This document shows, piece by piece, positions 1 to 5,293 of a stretch of 7,488 nt of DNA. Every line of letters starts with the position of its first letter. The stretch's first letter is position 1. This DNA comes from a bacterium. GTDB taxonomy: Bacteria > Armatimonadota > HRBIN16. Below the pieces are notes generated by a model. That model was not told the DNA's origin, made no database searches, and saw only the letters and a program-made list of their open reading frames with translations. A program made the position numbers and the translations under genes. Location: NCBI GenBank assembly GCA_025057335.1, contig JANWXG010000125.1, positions 1 to 7,488 on the forward strand, in the 5' to 3' direction.

Positions 1-1
1 C

Positions 2-1264
2 CTGCGCGACTGGGCGAACCAGATACGCCAGGCGCTCGGCGTCAATGCCAGCCTCGAGGCGGTGCAGGTCAATGACAAGACAGTGGTGTGCATTGCGGTC
101 GCCGAGAGCAACCTCAAACCGATTCGCTACAAGGGGCGCAGCTGGAAGCGCGTGGGTAGCACCGACCAGCAAGCGAGCGAGGAGGATGAAACGCGCTGGG
201 TGCTGGAGCGCATTGGGCAGACCTGGGACGCCTTGCCTGAACCACACGCTCGCTGGGACGATCTTGTGCCAGAGCAGATAACACTGTTCCGCAAGCGGTG
301 CAACCAGCAGGGGCGACGCCTCATTCCTGAGAGCGAGGACGACGCGACGGTGCTGCGCAAGTTGGGGCTGATTACCTCTGAAGGACTGCTCACGCGCGCG
401 GCAGTGCTGCTGTTCGGGCGCGAACCGCAGCGGTTTTACCCGAACGCTTTCGTGAAAATCGGGCGTTTCCGATCGCCCACGCATATTGTCGATGACCGTG
501 AAATCCGCGGCGGGCTGTTCGAGCAGGTGGAGGAAACTATGCAGTATTTTCGGGAGCGGTTGACCACGCGCTACGAAATCGGCGGTGAACCTGCACGTGA
601 GGTTGTCTGGGAGTATCCGCTGGACGCCCTGCGTGAGGCGGTGCTAAACGCTGTGTGTCATCGTGACTACCTCGACTCGGCGCACACCCAGATACGCTGG
701 TACGACGACCGAATCGTTATCTACAATCCGGGCGCGCTCCAACCGCCTTTAACAGTCGAACGCTTGTTTCAAGAGCATATTTCTAAGCCGCGCAATCGGC
801 TCATTGCTGAAGCTTTTTACAACATCGGCTGGATTGAACGATGGGGAACAGGGATTCAGCGCATGCGCTCTGCCTGCCTTGAGAACGAACAGCCTGAACC
901 AGTGATTACGGAAGAGGGCGGGCTGTGGGTAGTGTTTCACAAGGACTGGCTCACTGAAGATTACCTGCAGCAGCTCGAGCTCAATTCGAGGCAAATACAA
1001 GCAATCTTCTGGTTGAAAACGCACGAGCGGATTACAAACACGCAGTACCAGCAGCTCTTCAGCGTTGGTAAGCGCACTGCCTCGCTCGACCTGAGTCAGC
1101 TCGTACAGAAAGGGCTGGTAGAACAGGTCGGCACGACGGGTAAAGGCACATACTATCGTTTACGCCTGCCCAAAGGAGCAATAGGGGAAGCAAAGGGGCA
1201 ACAAACGGGCAATTCCAACACCGAGGCTACCCCAAATGGAGCTGACAACGAAATGAAAGTGTGA
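2..1264 (+). CDS. AlbA_2 / RecG-like ATPase-fold transcriptional regulator, 5'-truncated
   Basis: The frame is open to the left edge, so the start lies outside the window; 420 residues are visible. The first ~75 residues look like the end of an AlbA_2 (Schlafen-like, PF04326) domain, with the pattern kPIRYKGRSWKRVGST followed by a TWDALPE segment. Residues ~205-295 match the ATPase-fold domain called HATPase_c_4 in COG2865: ALREAVLNAVCHRDY (Glu and Asn of the N-box), DDRIVIYNPG, SKPRNRLIAE and GWIERWGTGIQRM. Residues ~325-390 form a probable winged helix (ITNTQYQQLF, then QLVQKGLVEQVGTTGKGTYY). The C-terminal ~30 residues are low-complexity and polar. The gene ends in three consecutive in-frame stops (TGA TAA TGA). 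COG2865 proteins are predicted DNA-binding regulators; the target is unknown and I cannot link this one to its neighbours. An internal GTG at 62 is not a credible start because homology continues upstream. Confidence 0.88.
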   Translation: MRDWANQIRQALGVNASLEAVQVNDKTVVCIAVAESNLKPIRYKGRSWKRVGSTDQQASEEDETRWVLERIGQTWDALPEPHARWDDLVPEQITLFRKRCNQQGRRLIPESEDDATVLRKLGLITSEGLLTRAAVLLFGREPQRFYPNAFVKIGRFRSPTHIVDDREIRGGLFEQVEETMQYFRERLTTRYEIGGEPAREVVWEYPLDALREAVLNAVCHRDYLDSAHTQIRWYDDRIVIYNPGALQPPLTVERLFQEHISKPRNRLIAEAFYNIGWIERWGTGIQRMRSACLENEQPEPVITEEGGLWVVFHKDWLTEDYLQQLELNSRQIQAIFWLKTHERITNTQYQQLFSVGKRTASLDLSQLVQKGLVEQVGTTGKGTYYRLRLPKGAIGEAKGQQTGNSNTEATPNGADNEMKV

Positions 1265-1760
1265 TAATGAGGTAATGAAGGTAACGCCAGTGTATGGAGA
1301 AAGAGAGGGAGAGACGCGCCTATGAGCTGAACTTTGCTCCAACTGACGGTGGAAGCGGTTCCCCGCGCGTGTGCGAGCCTCGACCTAAAAGCCTTCTCGC
1401 GCCAAGACGATGCGCGATTACCAGCGAGCCGCCTTGCGCAACGCCCTGCGGAAGTTATCAGGATTTCGCAGACTACCACCGCGGCGAACTAGGTGCAACC
1501 AACGATGGGCGTAAGGCGCGCTTTTGGCGGTGGTACTGGAACAACGGCGTCAATGCACACGCCATGCGCCTCGACATGTGCAGCCTTAGGAAACCTAACA
1601 GACGCTGTTCGAGCGGGACGACAGGGCGAGGGGGTTTGGGCATGATGGTCTTACGGCACGCGGACTTCCAGAGCGTGTGGAGAGGTCGCGCTCTGTCGTG
1701 ACTACTCAAACGGGTCAAAACCGAGAGCGCGTCCGAATCGCCGAAACCCCTCCTCAGTGT
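1265..1760. other. Gene-free stretch between the AlbA_2 gene and the first HEPN gene
   Basis: About 500 bases with no gene I can support. Open frames exist on both strands (for example 1294-1701 +), but their translations are rich in Cys, Trp and Arg, show no family motif and lack a convincing ribosome site. A 35-codon stretch from 1410 (MRDYQRAALRNALRKLSG) looks more protein-like than the rest and could be a remnant of a decayed gene, but I do not recognise it. The right-hand end holds a degenerate palindromic repeat unit (1677-1737). No clear terminator follows the AlbA_2 gene. Confidence 0.5.
1677..1737. repeat. Degenerate copy of the palindromic repeat unit
   Basis: The segment GGAGAGGTCGCGCTCTGTCG resembles the 26-bp forward element found at 6987-7205, with a one-base insertion and several substitutions. 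About 36 bases further on, GGTCAAAACCGAGAGCG resembles the left part of the inverted partner element, at nearly the spacing seen in the array (34). It therefore looks like one decayed forward-inverse unit. It lies just past the end of the HEPN/MNT tandem. Confidence 0.5.
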
Positions 1761-1808
1761 CTGATGCCCTCATTCCACGAGACCGCTCTGCGCCAGTTTG
1801 GCGCGTAC
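1761..1808. repeat. Downstream conserved end of module A (matches 2656-2703)
   Basis: These 48 bases match 2656-2703 with only two differences by hand alignment. They cover the last codons of the HEPN gene, its TGA stop and 9 bases beyond. The next bases diverge quickly, so the match marks one end of the duplicated HEPN/MNT module. Confidence 0.9.
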
Positions 1809-2174
1809 AAACGTACGAACCTGCTCCGCAAGATACATCGCCCGTCGCGCTTCTTCTATCGATGGCATGTAGAAGTCATCTCCGTAGCGGACGGTCACTG
1901 CGTAGTCGGTAAGATGGTCTACCTCCATCTCCTCCAGATGGTAAAACTCCGGGTCAACCTGGGCGCAGCGTTCTATCAGCGCTGCTAGAGAGTGAGTACG
2001 CGGCACTTCCTGTCCATGAAAAATCAGAAAGCTTTTGAGGTACTTTTCTGCACACTGCTGCATGTGGAAGCACACGGTGTCTGTGATGGGGGATTCTCTT
2101 TCCAGCTCGTGCTGTCCTGTCAGCAGGTCGTTATCTGCCTTGCGCATCCAGTTTTTGACTGTCTCTTCGTTCAT
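1770..2174 (-). CDS. HEPN-domain protein (module A), probable toxin of a HEPN/MNT pair
   Basis: A 134-residue protein of the COG2250-type HEPN family (PF05168), a small all-helical fold that pairs with minimal nucleotidyltransferases. Visible motifs are RKADNDL (11-17) in the first helix, HMQQCAEKYLKSFL (37-50) in the core helix, RTHSLAALIE (59-68) and YAVTVRY (91-97), the usual order for this family. The frame runs upstream to 2291, but homology begins at MNEETVKNW, so I chose the ATG at 2174; it has a GGAG about 9 bases upstream. The gene begins inside the nucleotidyltransferase gene, overlapping its last 44 bases in another frame, so the two are probably translationally coupled. In known HEPN/MNT systems HEPN is the toxic RNase, but I cannot see the RX4HXY signature of HepT, so RNase activity is only an inference. 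The C-terminus VRAKLAQSGLVE is identical to the HEPN of module B although the middles differ strongly. Confidence 0.88.
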   Translation of the reverse strand: MNEETVKNWMRKADNDLLTGQHELERESPITDTVCFHMQQCAEKYLKSFLIFHGQEVPRTHSLAALIERCAQVDPEFYHLEEMEVDHLTDYAVTVRYGDDFYMPSIEEARRAMYLAEQVRTFVRAKLAQSGLVE

Positions 2175-2535
2175 AGATGCGGACTCCGTCGCGCAGGGCG
2201 TAGTAGGTAAGGTAACCCGTATTGCCATCTCTGCGTCGCACTGTTTCCTGTCCCTGCAAGAACAGGTCACACACCATACCCCGCTTAACAAGGAGGCGGC
2301 GAATACGAGAGGCTAACTTCTGCCGCAGAGGAAAGTCCAGCTCCCGGTCTACGATCAGATAGAGGTCCCAATCACTCTCCACTTCTCCCTCGCCTCGCGC
2401 CCGACTGCCGAACAAGTAGATTTGCACCACCTCTACCCCGTGCTGTTGCGCCACAGAACAGATGACCTCTACTGCCTGGCGCAACAGCGCCTGCTCTTCG
2501 GGTTGGAACGTTTCTAAGACGTGAGTTTCGCTCAT
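2131..2535 (-). CDS. MNT-domain minimal nucleotidyltransferase (module A), probable antitoxin
   Basis: A 134-residue protein of the pol-beta-type minimal nucleotidyltransferase family (NTP_transf_2). The catalytic signature is complete: G43-S44, ten residues, then D55-W-D57, matching the GSX10DXD motif of MntA antitoxins; D90 in VCDLFL is the likely third acidic residue. MntA-type enzymes transfer AMP to their HEPN partner and so silence it; that role is inferred from the family and the paired HEPN gene. The start is the ATG at 2535, 8 bases below a TATAAT box, with no Shine-Dalgarno sequence. Residues 1-57 are identical to the module B enzyme except H5R and V52E, while residues 58 onward share little. 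A tail beyond VRIYE (RRDSQKLDAQGR) has no counterpart in module B and causes the long overlap with the HEPN gene. Confidence 0.9.
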   Translation of the reverse strand: MSETHVLETFQPEEQALLRQAVEVICSVAQQHGVEVVQIYLFGSRARGEGEVESDWDLYLIVDRELDFPLRQKLASRIRRLLVKRGMVCDLFLQGQETVRRRDGNTGYLTYYALRDGVRIYERRDSQKLDAQGR

Positions 2536-2605
2536 CCCAGCCCATTATACTGCCGAACTGACGCCACACGCAATGGCTCAAGAGGGTGCTCGAATTTGCC
2601 TTTTG
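2366..2605. repeat. Upstream conserved end of module A (matches 3271-3510)
   Basis: These 240 bases align without gaps to 3271-3510 with 11 differences by hand count. The block contains about 70 bases of upstream DNA with the promoter plus codons 1-57 of the nucleotidyltransferase, and it ends at the codons of the catalytic D-W-D. Confidence 0.93.
2544..2573 (-). promoter_or_regulatory. Promoter of module A, near-leaderless
   Basis: On the - strand TTGCGT (2573-2568) and a perfect TATAAT (2549-2544) are separated by 18 bases. The -10 box ends only 8 bases before the ATG at 2535, so the transcript should begin about 0-3 bases before the start codon. The same boxes and spacing occur at 3449-3478. 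Confidence 0.65.
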
Positions 2606-2608
2606 TAG

Positions 2609-2627
2609 ACTTCAGCATGACAGGGAG
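2609..2627. repeat. Fragment of the TCATGCTGAG repeat family
   Basis: The bases read on the - strand as CCTGTCATGCTGAAGT; 11 of these match the start of the full repeat at 7339-7367, after which the similarity stops. It lies in the short gap between module A's promoter region and module B's HEPN stop. A short match like this could be chance. Confidence 0.35.
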
Positions 2628-2655
2628 ACAGCTCGGACAGAGCCTTGCCTTCCAG

Positions 2656-2703
2656 CTGATGCCTTCATTCCACGAGACCGCTCTGCGCCAGCTTGGCGCG
2701 TAC
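2656..2703. repeat. Downstream conserved end of module B (matches 1761-1808)
   Basis: Second copy of the 48-base block at the end of the HEPN gene, offset by 895 bases from the first. The offset at the other end of the module is 905, so the diverged cores differ in length by about 10 bases. Confidence 0.9.
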
Positions 2704-3078
2704 GAAAGCCCGGACCTGCCCCGCTATCTGCACGCATTGTTGCGCCTCAGTCAGGGAAGGTGAAGGGGTGAAACTCGGGTAACGCACCTCTACACCGTAA
2801 GCTGACAGGGTGTCCGCGTTCCAGTCATACAGAGTGGCGAACTCTGCATCGATCCCGATGCACTGCTCCAGTAGTTCCGCAATGTCGTGCGTTCGTCGGA
2901 AGGGGATTTGGTGAAGCACAAGATATGCCTTCAGATATTTCTCCACACACTGTTGCATGTGGTAGCAGACCATATCGGGAGTGGGATCGTCGGACTGCAT
3001 ATCATGCAAGGCGATTTTCCAGTCGTTTTCCGCCTTCCGAACCCATTCTCTCACCAGTTCGGATACCTCTTCGCTCAC
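2665..3078 (-). CDS. HEPN-domain protein (module B), probable toxin of a HEPN/MNT pair
   Basis: A 137-residue COG2250-type HEPN protein. Motifs in order are VRKAENDW (13-20), YHMQQCVEKYLKAYL (39-53), RRTHDIAELL (61-70) and YGVEVRYP (94-101). The start is GTG at 3078, overlapping the nucleotidyltransferase stop by four bases (GTGA), which implies coupled translation; an upstream AAGGGG lies about 10 bases away. It has the same fold and order of motifs as the module A HEPN, but the first ~120 residues are clearly diverged while the last 12 (VRAKLAQSGLVE) are identical. As in module A, no RX4HXY motif is visible, so whether it is an active RNase is open. Confidence 0.88.
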   Translation of the reverse strand: MSEEVSELVREWVRKAENDWKIALHDMQSDDPTPDMVCYHMQQCVEKYLKAYLVLHQIPFRRTHDIAELLEQCIGIDAEFATLYDWNADTLSAYGVEVRYPSFTPSPSLTEAQQCVQIAGQVRAFVRAKLAQSGLVE

Positions 3079-3440
3079 AGAAGGCGCACCCCTTCCTGCC
3101 CCACTTCGTAGGCAATGTGCCCCACGAGCTGCTTGAACTTCTCAAACTGCGCGTACCTTTCGAGGAGAATGTCGTTGGGAAGATGCATCTTTGCCAGAAC
3201 CCTCTTGGCTTCCTGTAGAATGAGCCTCTGTTGCGCTCTGGTCATTGGCTCACTGGTTACCACGTAGAAATCCCAATCGCTTTCCTCTTCTCCCTCGCCT
3301 CGCGCCCGACTGCCGAACAAGTAGATTTGCACCACCTCCACCCCGTGCTGCTGCGCCACAGAACAGATGACCTCTACTGCCTGGCGCAGCAACGCCTGCT
3401 CTTCGGGTTGGAACGTTTCTAAGACGCGAGTTTCGCTCAT
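3075..3440 (-). CDS. MNT-domain minimal nucleotidyltransferase (module B), probable antitoxin
   Basis: A 121-residue minimal nucleotidyltransferase with an intact GSX10DXD motif (G43-S44 ... D55-W-D57) and a further acidic residue at D90 in LPNDILL. It is expected to AMPylate and neutralise the HEPN protein encoded directly downstream (inference from MntA/HepT systems). Residues 58-121 (FYVVTSEPMTRAQQR to QEGVRLL) are unlike module A, although the predicted fold and the final GVR are shared. It is 13 residues shorter than the module A enzyme and stops with the usual short overlap into the HEPN gene. The ATG at 3440 lies 8 bases below a TATAAT box and has no ribosome site. Confidence 0.9.
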   Translation of the reverse strand: MSETRVLETFQPEEQALLRQAVEVICSVAQQHGVEVVQIYLFGSRARGEGEEESDWDFYVVTSEPMTRAQQRLILQEAKRVLAKMHLPNDILLERYAQFEKFKQLVGHIAYEVGQEGVRLL

Positions 3441-3510
3441 CCCAGCCGATTATACTACCGAACTGACGCCACACGCAACGGCTCAAGAGGGTGCTCGAAT
3501 TTGCCTTTTG
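3271..3510. repeat. Upstream conserved end of module B (matches 2366-2605)
   Basis: Second copy of the 240-base block holding the promoter and the first 57 codons of the nucleotidyltransferase. Similarity ends at TTTTG (3510) on the upstream side and at the DWD codons on the coding side. Confidence 0.93.
3449..3478 (-). promoter_or_regulatory. Promoter of module B, near-leaderless
   Basis: TTGCGT (3478-3473) and TATAAT (3454-3449) with an 18-base spacer sit immediately before the ATG at 3440. This is identical in boxes and geometry to the module A promoter; the few differences from module A fall outside both boxes. Confidence 0.65.
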
Positions 3511-3588
3511 AGCCGTCTGTACACCCCTGAAATGGGGAGCTATGAACGGAAAACCAGTCCGTACCGACGGATTTCCCTTCCCAATTTA

Positions 3589-3617
3589 GGGATGCTTCGC
3601 TTGGCTCTCAGCATGAC
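3589..3617 (-). repeat. TCATGCTGAG-type short repeat
   Basis: Read on the - strand it begins GTCATGCTGAG and ends AAGCGAAGCATCC, close to the copy at 7339-7367. It is one of four near-full copies in this window. Confidence 0.75.
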
Positions 3618-3622
3618 GAGCA

Positions 3623-3681
3623 CTGGAGGGGCGCGCTCCGTCGCGACCAAACAGACGGCTCGGCAGGAGCCTCACCCTCCA
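3623..3681. repeat. Single palindromic repeat unit (forward plus decayed inverse element)
   Basis: Bases 3623-3648 are a 26-bp forward element with near-complementary arms around the loop CTCCGT. The spacer AGACGGCTCG is shared with the array spacer near 7088-7098. The right half of the inverted element (GAG..TCACCCTCCA, 3666-3681) follows. Total length is 59 bases, against 60 for one unit in the array. Confidence 0.75.
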
Positions 3682-3688
3682 AGCGGTT

Positions 3689-3716
3689 CGTCATTCCGGG
3701 CGGAGCGAAGAATCTC
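3689..3716 (+). repeat. TCATTCCGGG-type short repeat
   Basis: It begins CGTCATTCCGGGCGG and ends GCGAAGAATCTC. The variant with TTCC/GAATC in place of TGCT/GCATC is also seen inverted at 7271-7298. Confidence 0.75.
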
Positions 3717-3830
3717 TGCCCCCTTCGCTATCGCTTAGCAGGACGGAAAGGGTGTGACCTAGCTGCTCTGCGGGCGCTGATGCTGCCGCTATGAAAACTT
3801 GACGCCGCAGTAGGTCGGGGTAACCTGCAA

Positions 3831-4808
3831 TCACCTCACCGCCCTGCGCATCTGTTCAAACACCTCAGGTGGCGCGTCGCCGAGAAGCAGCAGGTTTACG
3901 TCACCGTCGCGCCAGGCTTCTACGCGCGTACCTGGCGGAACCAGCGACTTCAACAGGGGCGCGTCGGCGCGCAGTGGCAATCGCGTCTGGAAGAGGACAA
4001 GAGAGGTCATCTCGTCGGTATAGTGCAGGCTGACGAGCGGACGCTGGCGCACCAGTCGCAGCCGCACTTCCACCAGTCGGAAACCCGAAGGTAGGGGTTG
4101 CGGCTGGCGGATAGGGAAGGGCACCAGAGGCTGCGCTTCCTCCACAGTGGAGAACGCTCGTGAGGGAGGCAACACGCCCTGCCGCCGCACAAGCGCCGGG
4201 AAGCGTGGCACGAACCGCTCAGCGGGTATCGTAGCAGGCAGTGTCAGACGGACGAACTCCGTGCGCATGCGCAGCTCGCCGCCTAGAGCGAACTCTTCCA
4301 TGCGCAGGATGACCCCGTGTTCCTGGTCTATCCACCAGCGTCGCAGCGGCTGTCCTCGTCGGGTTCTCGCTTCCAAGACAACTGCCTTGCGCCCCGCAAC
4401 GGTTTCGGAGCCTTTCGCCTCCAAGAGCAGTTCTCCCCGACGCAGGCGCGCCAGCAGCTCACGACGTCGACGCAGAATGAGCGGTTGGTCAGAGGGGAGG
4501 ATTTGTATCTGTCGCAAGCGGGCGATATAGTGGAAACGACGCAGTCCGTCGTCAATCAACACCTCACCCTGTCGCGCAGGCGGTCGCAGATACTCCACGC
4601 GGTAGCGCGCTCCCACTCGGAAAATGCGCTCCTCCACAGCTGGCAGGGGAGCTGGCAGGAAGAACCGTGTCACGCGCACCCCCTCCAGCGACACCGTGCG
4701 CTCGGCGCGCTCCATGCGCTCCAGCCACTCCAGTGGCGTCTGCGCCCATGCGCCCAGCCACCCTCCCGCCACCAGCGTGCAGGCGATGGCTAGCAGCAAG
4801 CCTCTCAT
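3831..4808 (-). CDS. Exported RseB/LolA-like protein of the sigma operon
   Basis: A 325-residue exported protein. Residues 1-22 form a signal peptide (short basic start, hydrophobic core, AWA before Q23). Residues ~25-200 resemble the RseB N-terminal / LolA-like lipid-binding fold: SLEGVRVTRF, YRVEYLRPP, VLIDDGLRRFHYI, VAGRKAVVLEARTR, RRWWIDQEHGVILRME. Residues ~218-325 resemble the DUF4367 type: STVEEAQPLVPFPIRQPQPLPSGF, SLHYTDEMTSLVLFQ and VNLLLLGDAPPEVFEQM. In the E. coli pathway RseB binds the anti-sigma factor outside the membrane and releases it on envelope stress; the operon position suggests an analogous sensor role, but this is inferred. It starts at ATG 4808, overlapping the anti-sigma stop by four bases (ATGA), so translation is probably coupled. 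A Cys in the signal peptide does not fit a lipobox. An alternative is a general outer-surface lipoprotein-sorting-type protein. Confidence 0.8.
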   Translation of the reverse strand: MRGLLLAIACTLVAGGWLGAWAQTPLEWLERMERAERTVSLEGVRVTRFFLPAPLPAVEERIFRVGARYRVEYLRPPARQGEVLIDDGLRRFHYIARLRQIQILPSDQPLILRRRRELLARLRRGELLLEAKGSETVAGRKAVVLEARTRRGQPLRRWWIDQEHGVILRMEEFALGGELRMRTEFVRLTLPATIPAERFVPRFPALVRRQGVLPPSRAFSTVEEAQPLVPFPIRQPQPLPSGFRLVEVRLRLVRQRPLVSLHYTDEMTSLVLFQTRLPLRADAPLLKSLVPPGTRVEAWRDGDVNLLLLGDAPPEVFEQMRRAVR

Positions 4809-5290
4809 GGCGACCTTGGCTCCTCTCCCAGTGACTTCAGCTGGGCTTCGCGTGCCAGCATCTGCAGCGAGGGGTCTGCAAAGCCATCGCTAGCAGTCGC
4901 GCCCACATACTCCTGCACAATGGCTTGAGCGACTGTAGGTTCCTCCGCAGGGGGCATCGACTCCGACGTCCAGTTCGAAGCTGCCCACCACCCCATGACC
5001 ACGACAACTGAAGCCGCCGCAGCATACACCAGGCGTCTCACCTGACGCCCTCGCACACGACGAACTGCTGTCGTGCGTGCGCGGTCGCGGATGCGCCGGG
5101 TCAGATAGGCAGGGGCGCGTTCGCGCTCCAGTTGCGCCAGCGCCGCCTTGAGCCAGCGCTGTGCCTCCACCGCCTTGGCGCACGCAGCACACTGCGCGAG
5201 ATGTGCTTCCAGCCGCCCTGCTGCCTCTGGCGCACACACGCCATCCACATACTCCACGATAGCCTGTTCCCACTCCCGGCATGCTTTCAT
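4805..5290 (-). CDS. Membrane-anchored zinc-finger anti-sigma factor
   Basis: A 161-residue single-pass membrane protein. The N-terminal zf-HC2 (ZAS) domain has C4, H30, C34 and C37, giving the usual CX25HX3CX2C zinc site that grips a sigma factor. A helical, Arg/Lys-rich linker (~55-85) leads to one transmembrane segment (~87-104, LVYAAAASVVVVMGWWAA). The outer ~55 residues are acidic, with a Pro-rich stretch followed by QAIVQEYVGA. The topology puts the sigma-binding domain inside and the tail outside, where it could meet the RseB-like protein encoded next. The ATG at 5290 is chosen because it follows AGGGAG by 8 bases and gives the intact C4; it lies 3 bases after the sigma stop. An overlapping frame starting at 5297 is a shadow. 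Confidence 0.92.
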   Translation of the reverse strand: MKACREWEQAIVEYVDGVCAPEAAGRLEAHLAQCAACAKAVEAQRWLKAALAQLERERAPAYLTRRIRDRARTTAVRRVRGRQVRRLVYAAAASVVVVMGWWAASNWTSESMPPAEEPTVAQAIVQEYVGATASDGFADPSLQMLAREAQLKSLGEEPRSP

Positions 5291-5293
5291 CGC

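Larger units (their letters stand above)
3511..3830. other. Repeat-bearing intergenic region
   Basis: About 320 bases without a gene between module B and the RseB-like gene. It contains a small CCCC-TGAAAT-GGGG hairpin (3524-3537), a TCCGT/ACGGA hairpin (3558-3571), two repeats of the TCAT family in opposite orientation (3589-3617 and 3689-3716), and one palindromic unit (3623-3681). From 3717 to 3830 I see nothing recognisable and no clear terminator for the sigma operon. Confidence 0.6.

Noticed and set aside
1294..1701. 135-residue open frame on the + strand
   Set aside because: No ribosome site, no recognisable motif, odd Cys/Trp/Arg-rich composition, and its end is made by the repeat unit at 1677.
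2175..2291. Longer HEPN start at 2291
   Set aside because: The added 39 residues are an out-of-frame reading of the nucleotidyltransferase gene and Cys-rich; HEPN homology begins at the ATG at 2174.
1677..3681. Insertion sequence or transposon carrying the HEPN/MNT modules
   Set aside because: No transposase gene, no terminal inverted repeats and no clear target duplication; only short degenerate direct repeats flank the region.
4147..4793. Long open frames on the + strand inside the RseB-like gene
   Set aside because: They are antisense shadows of a GC-rich gene whose - strand frame has a signal peptide and family motifs.
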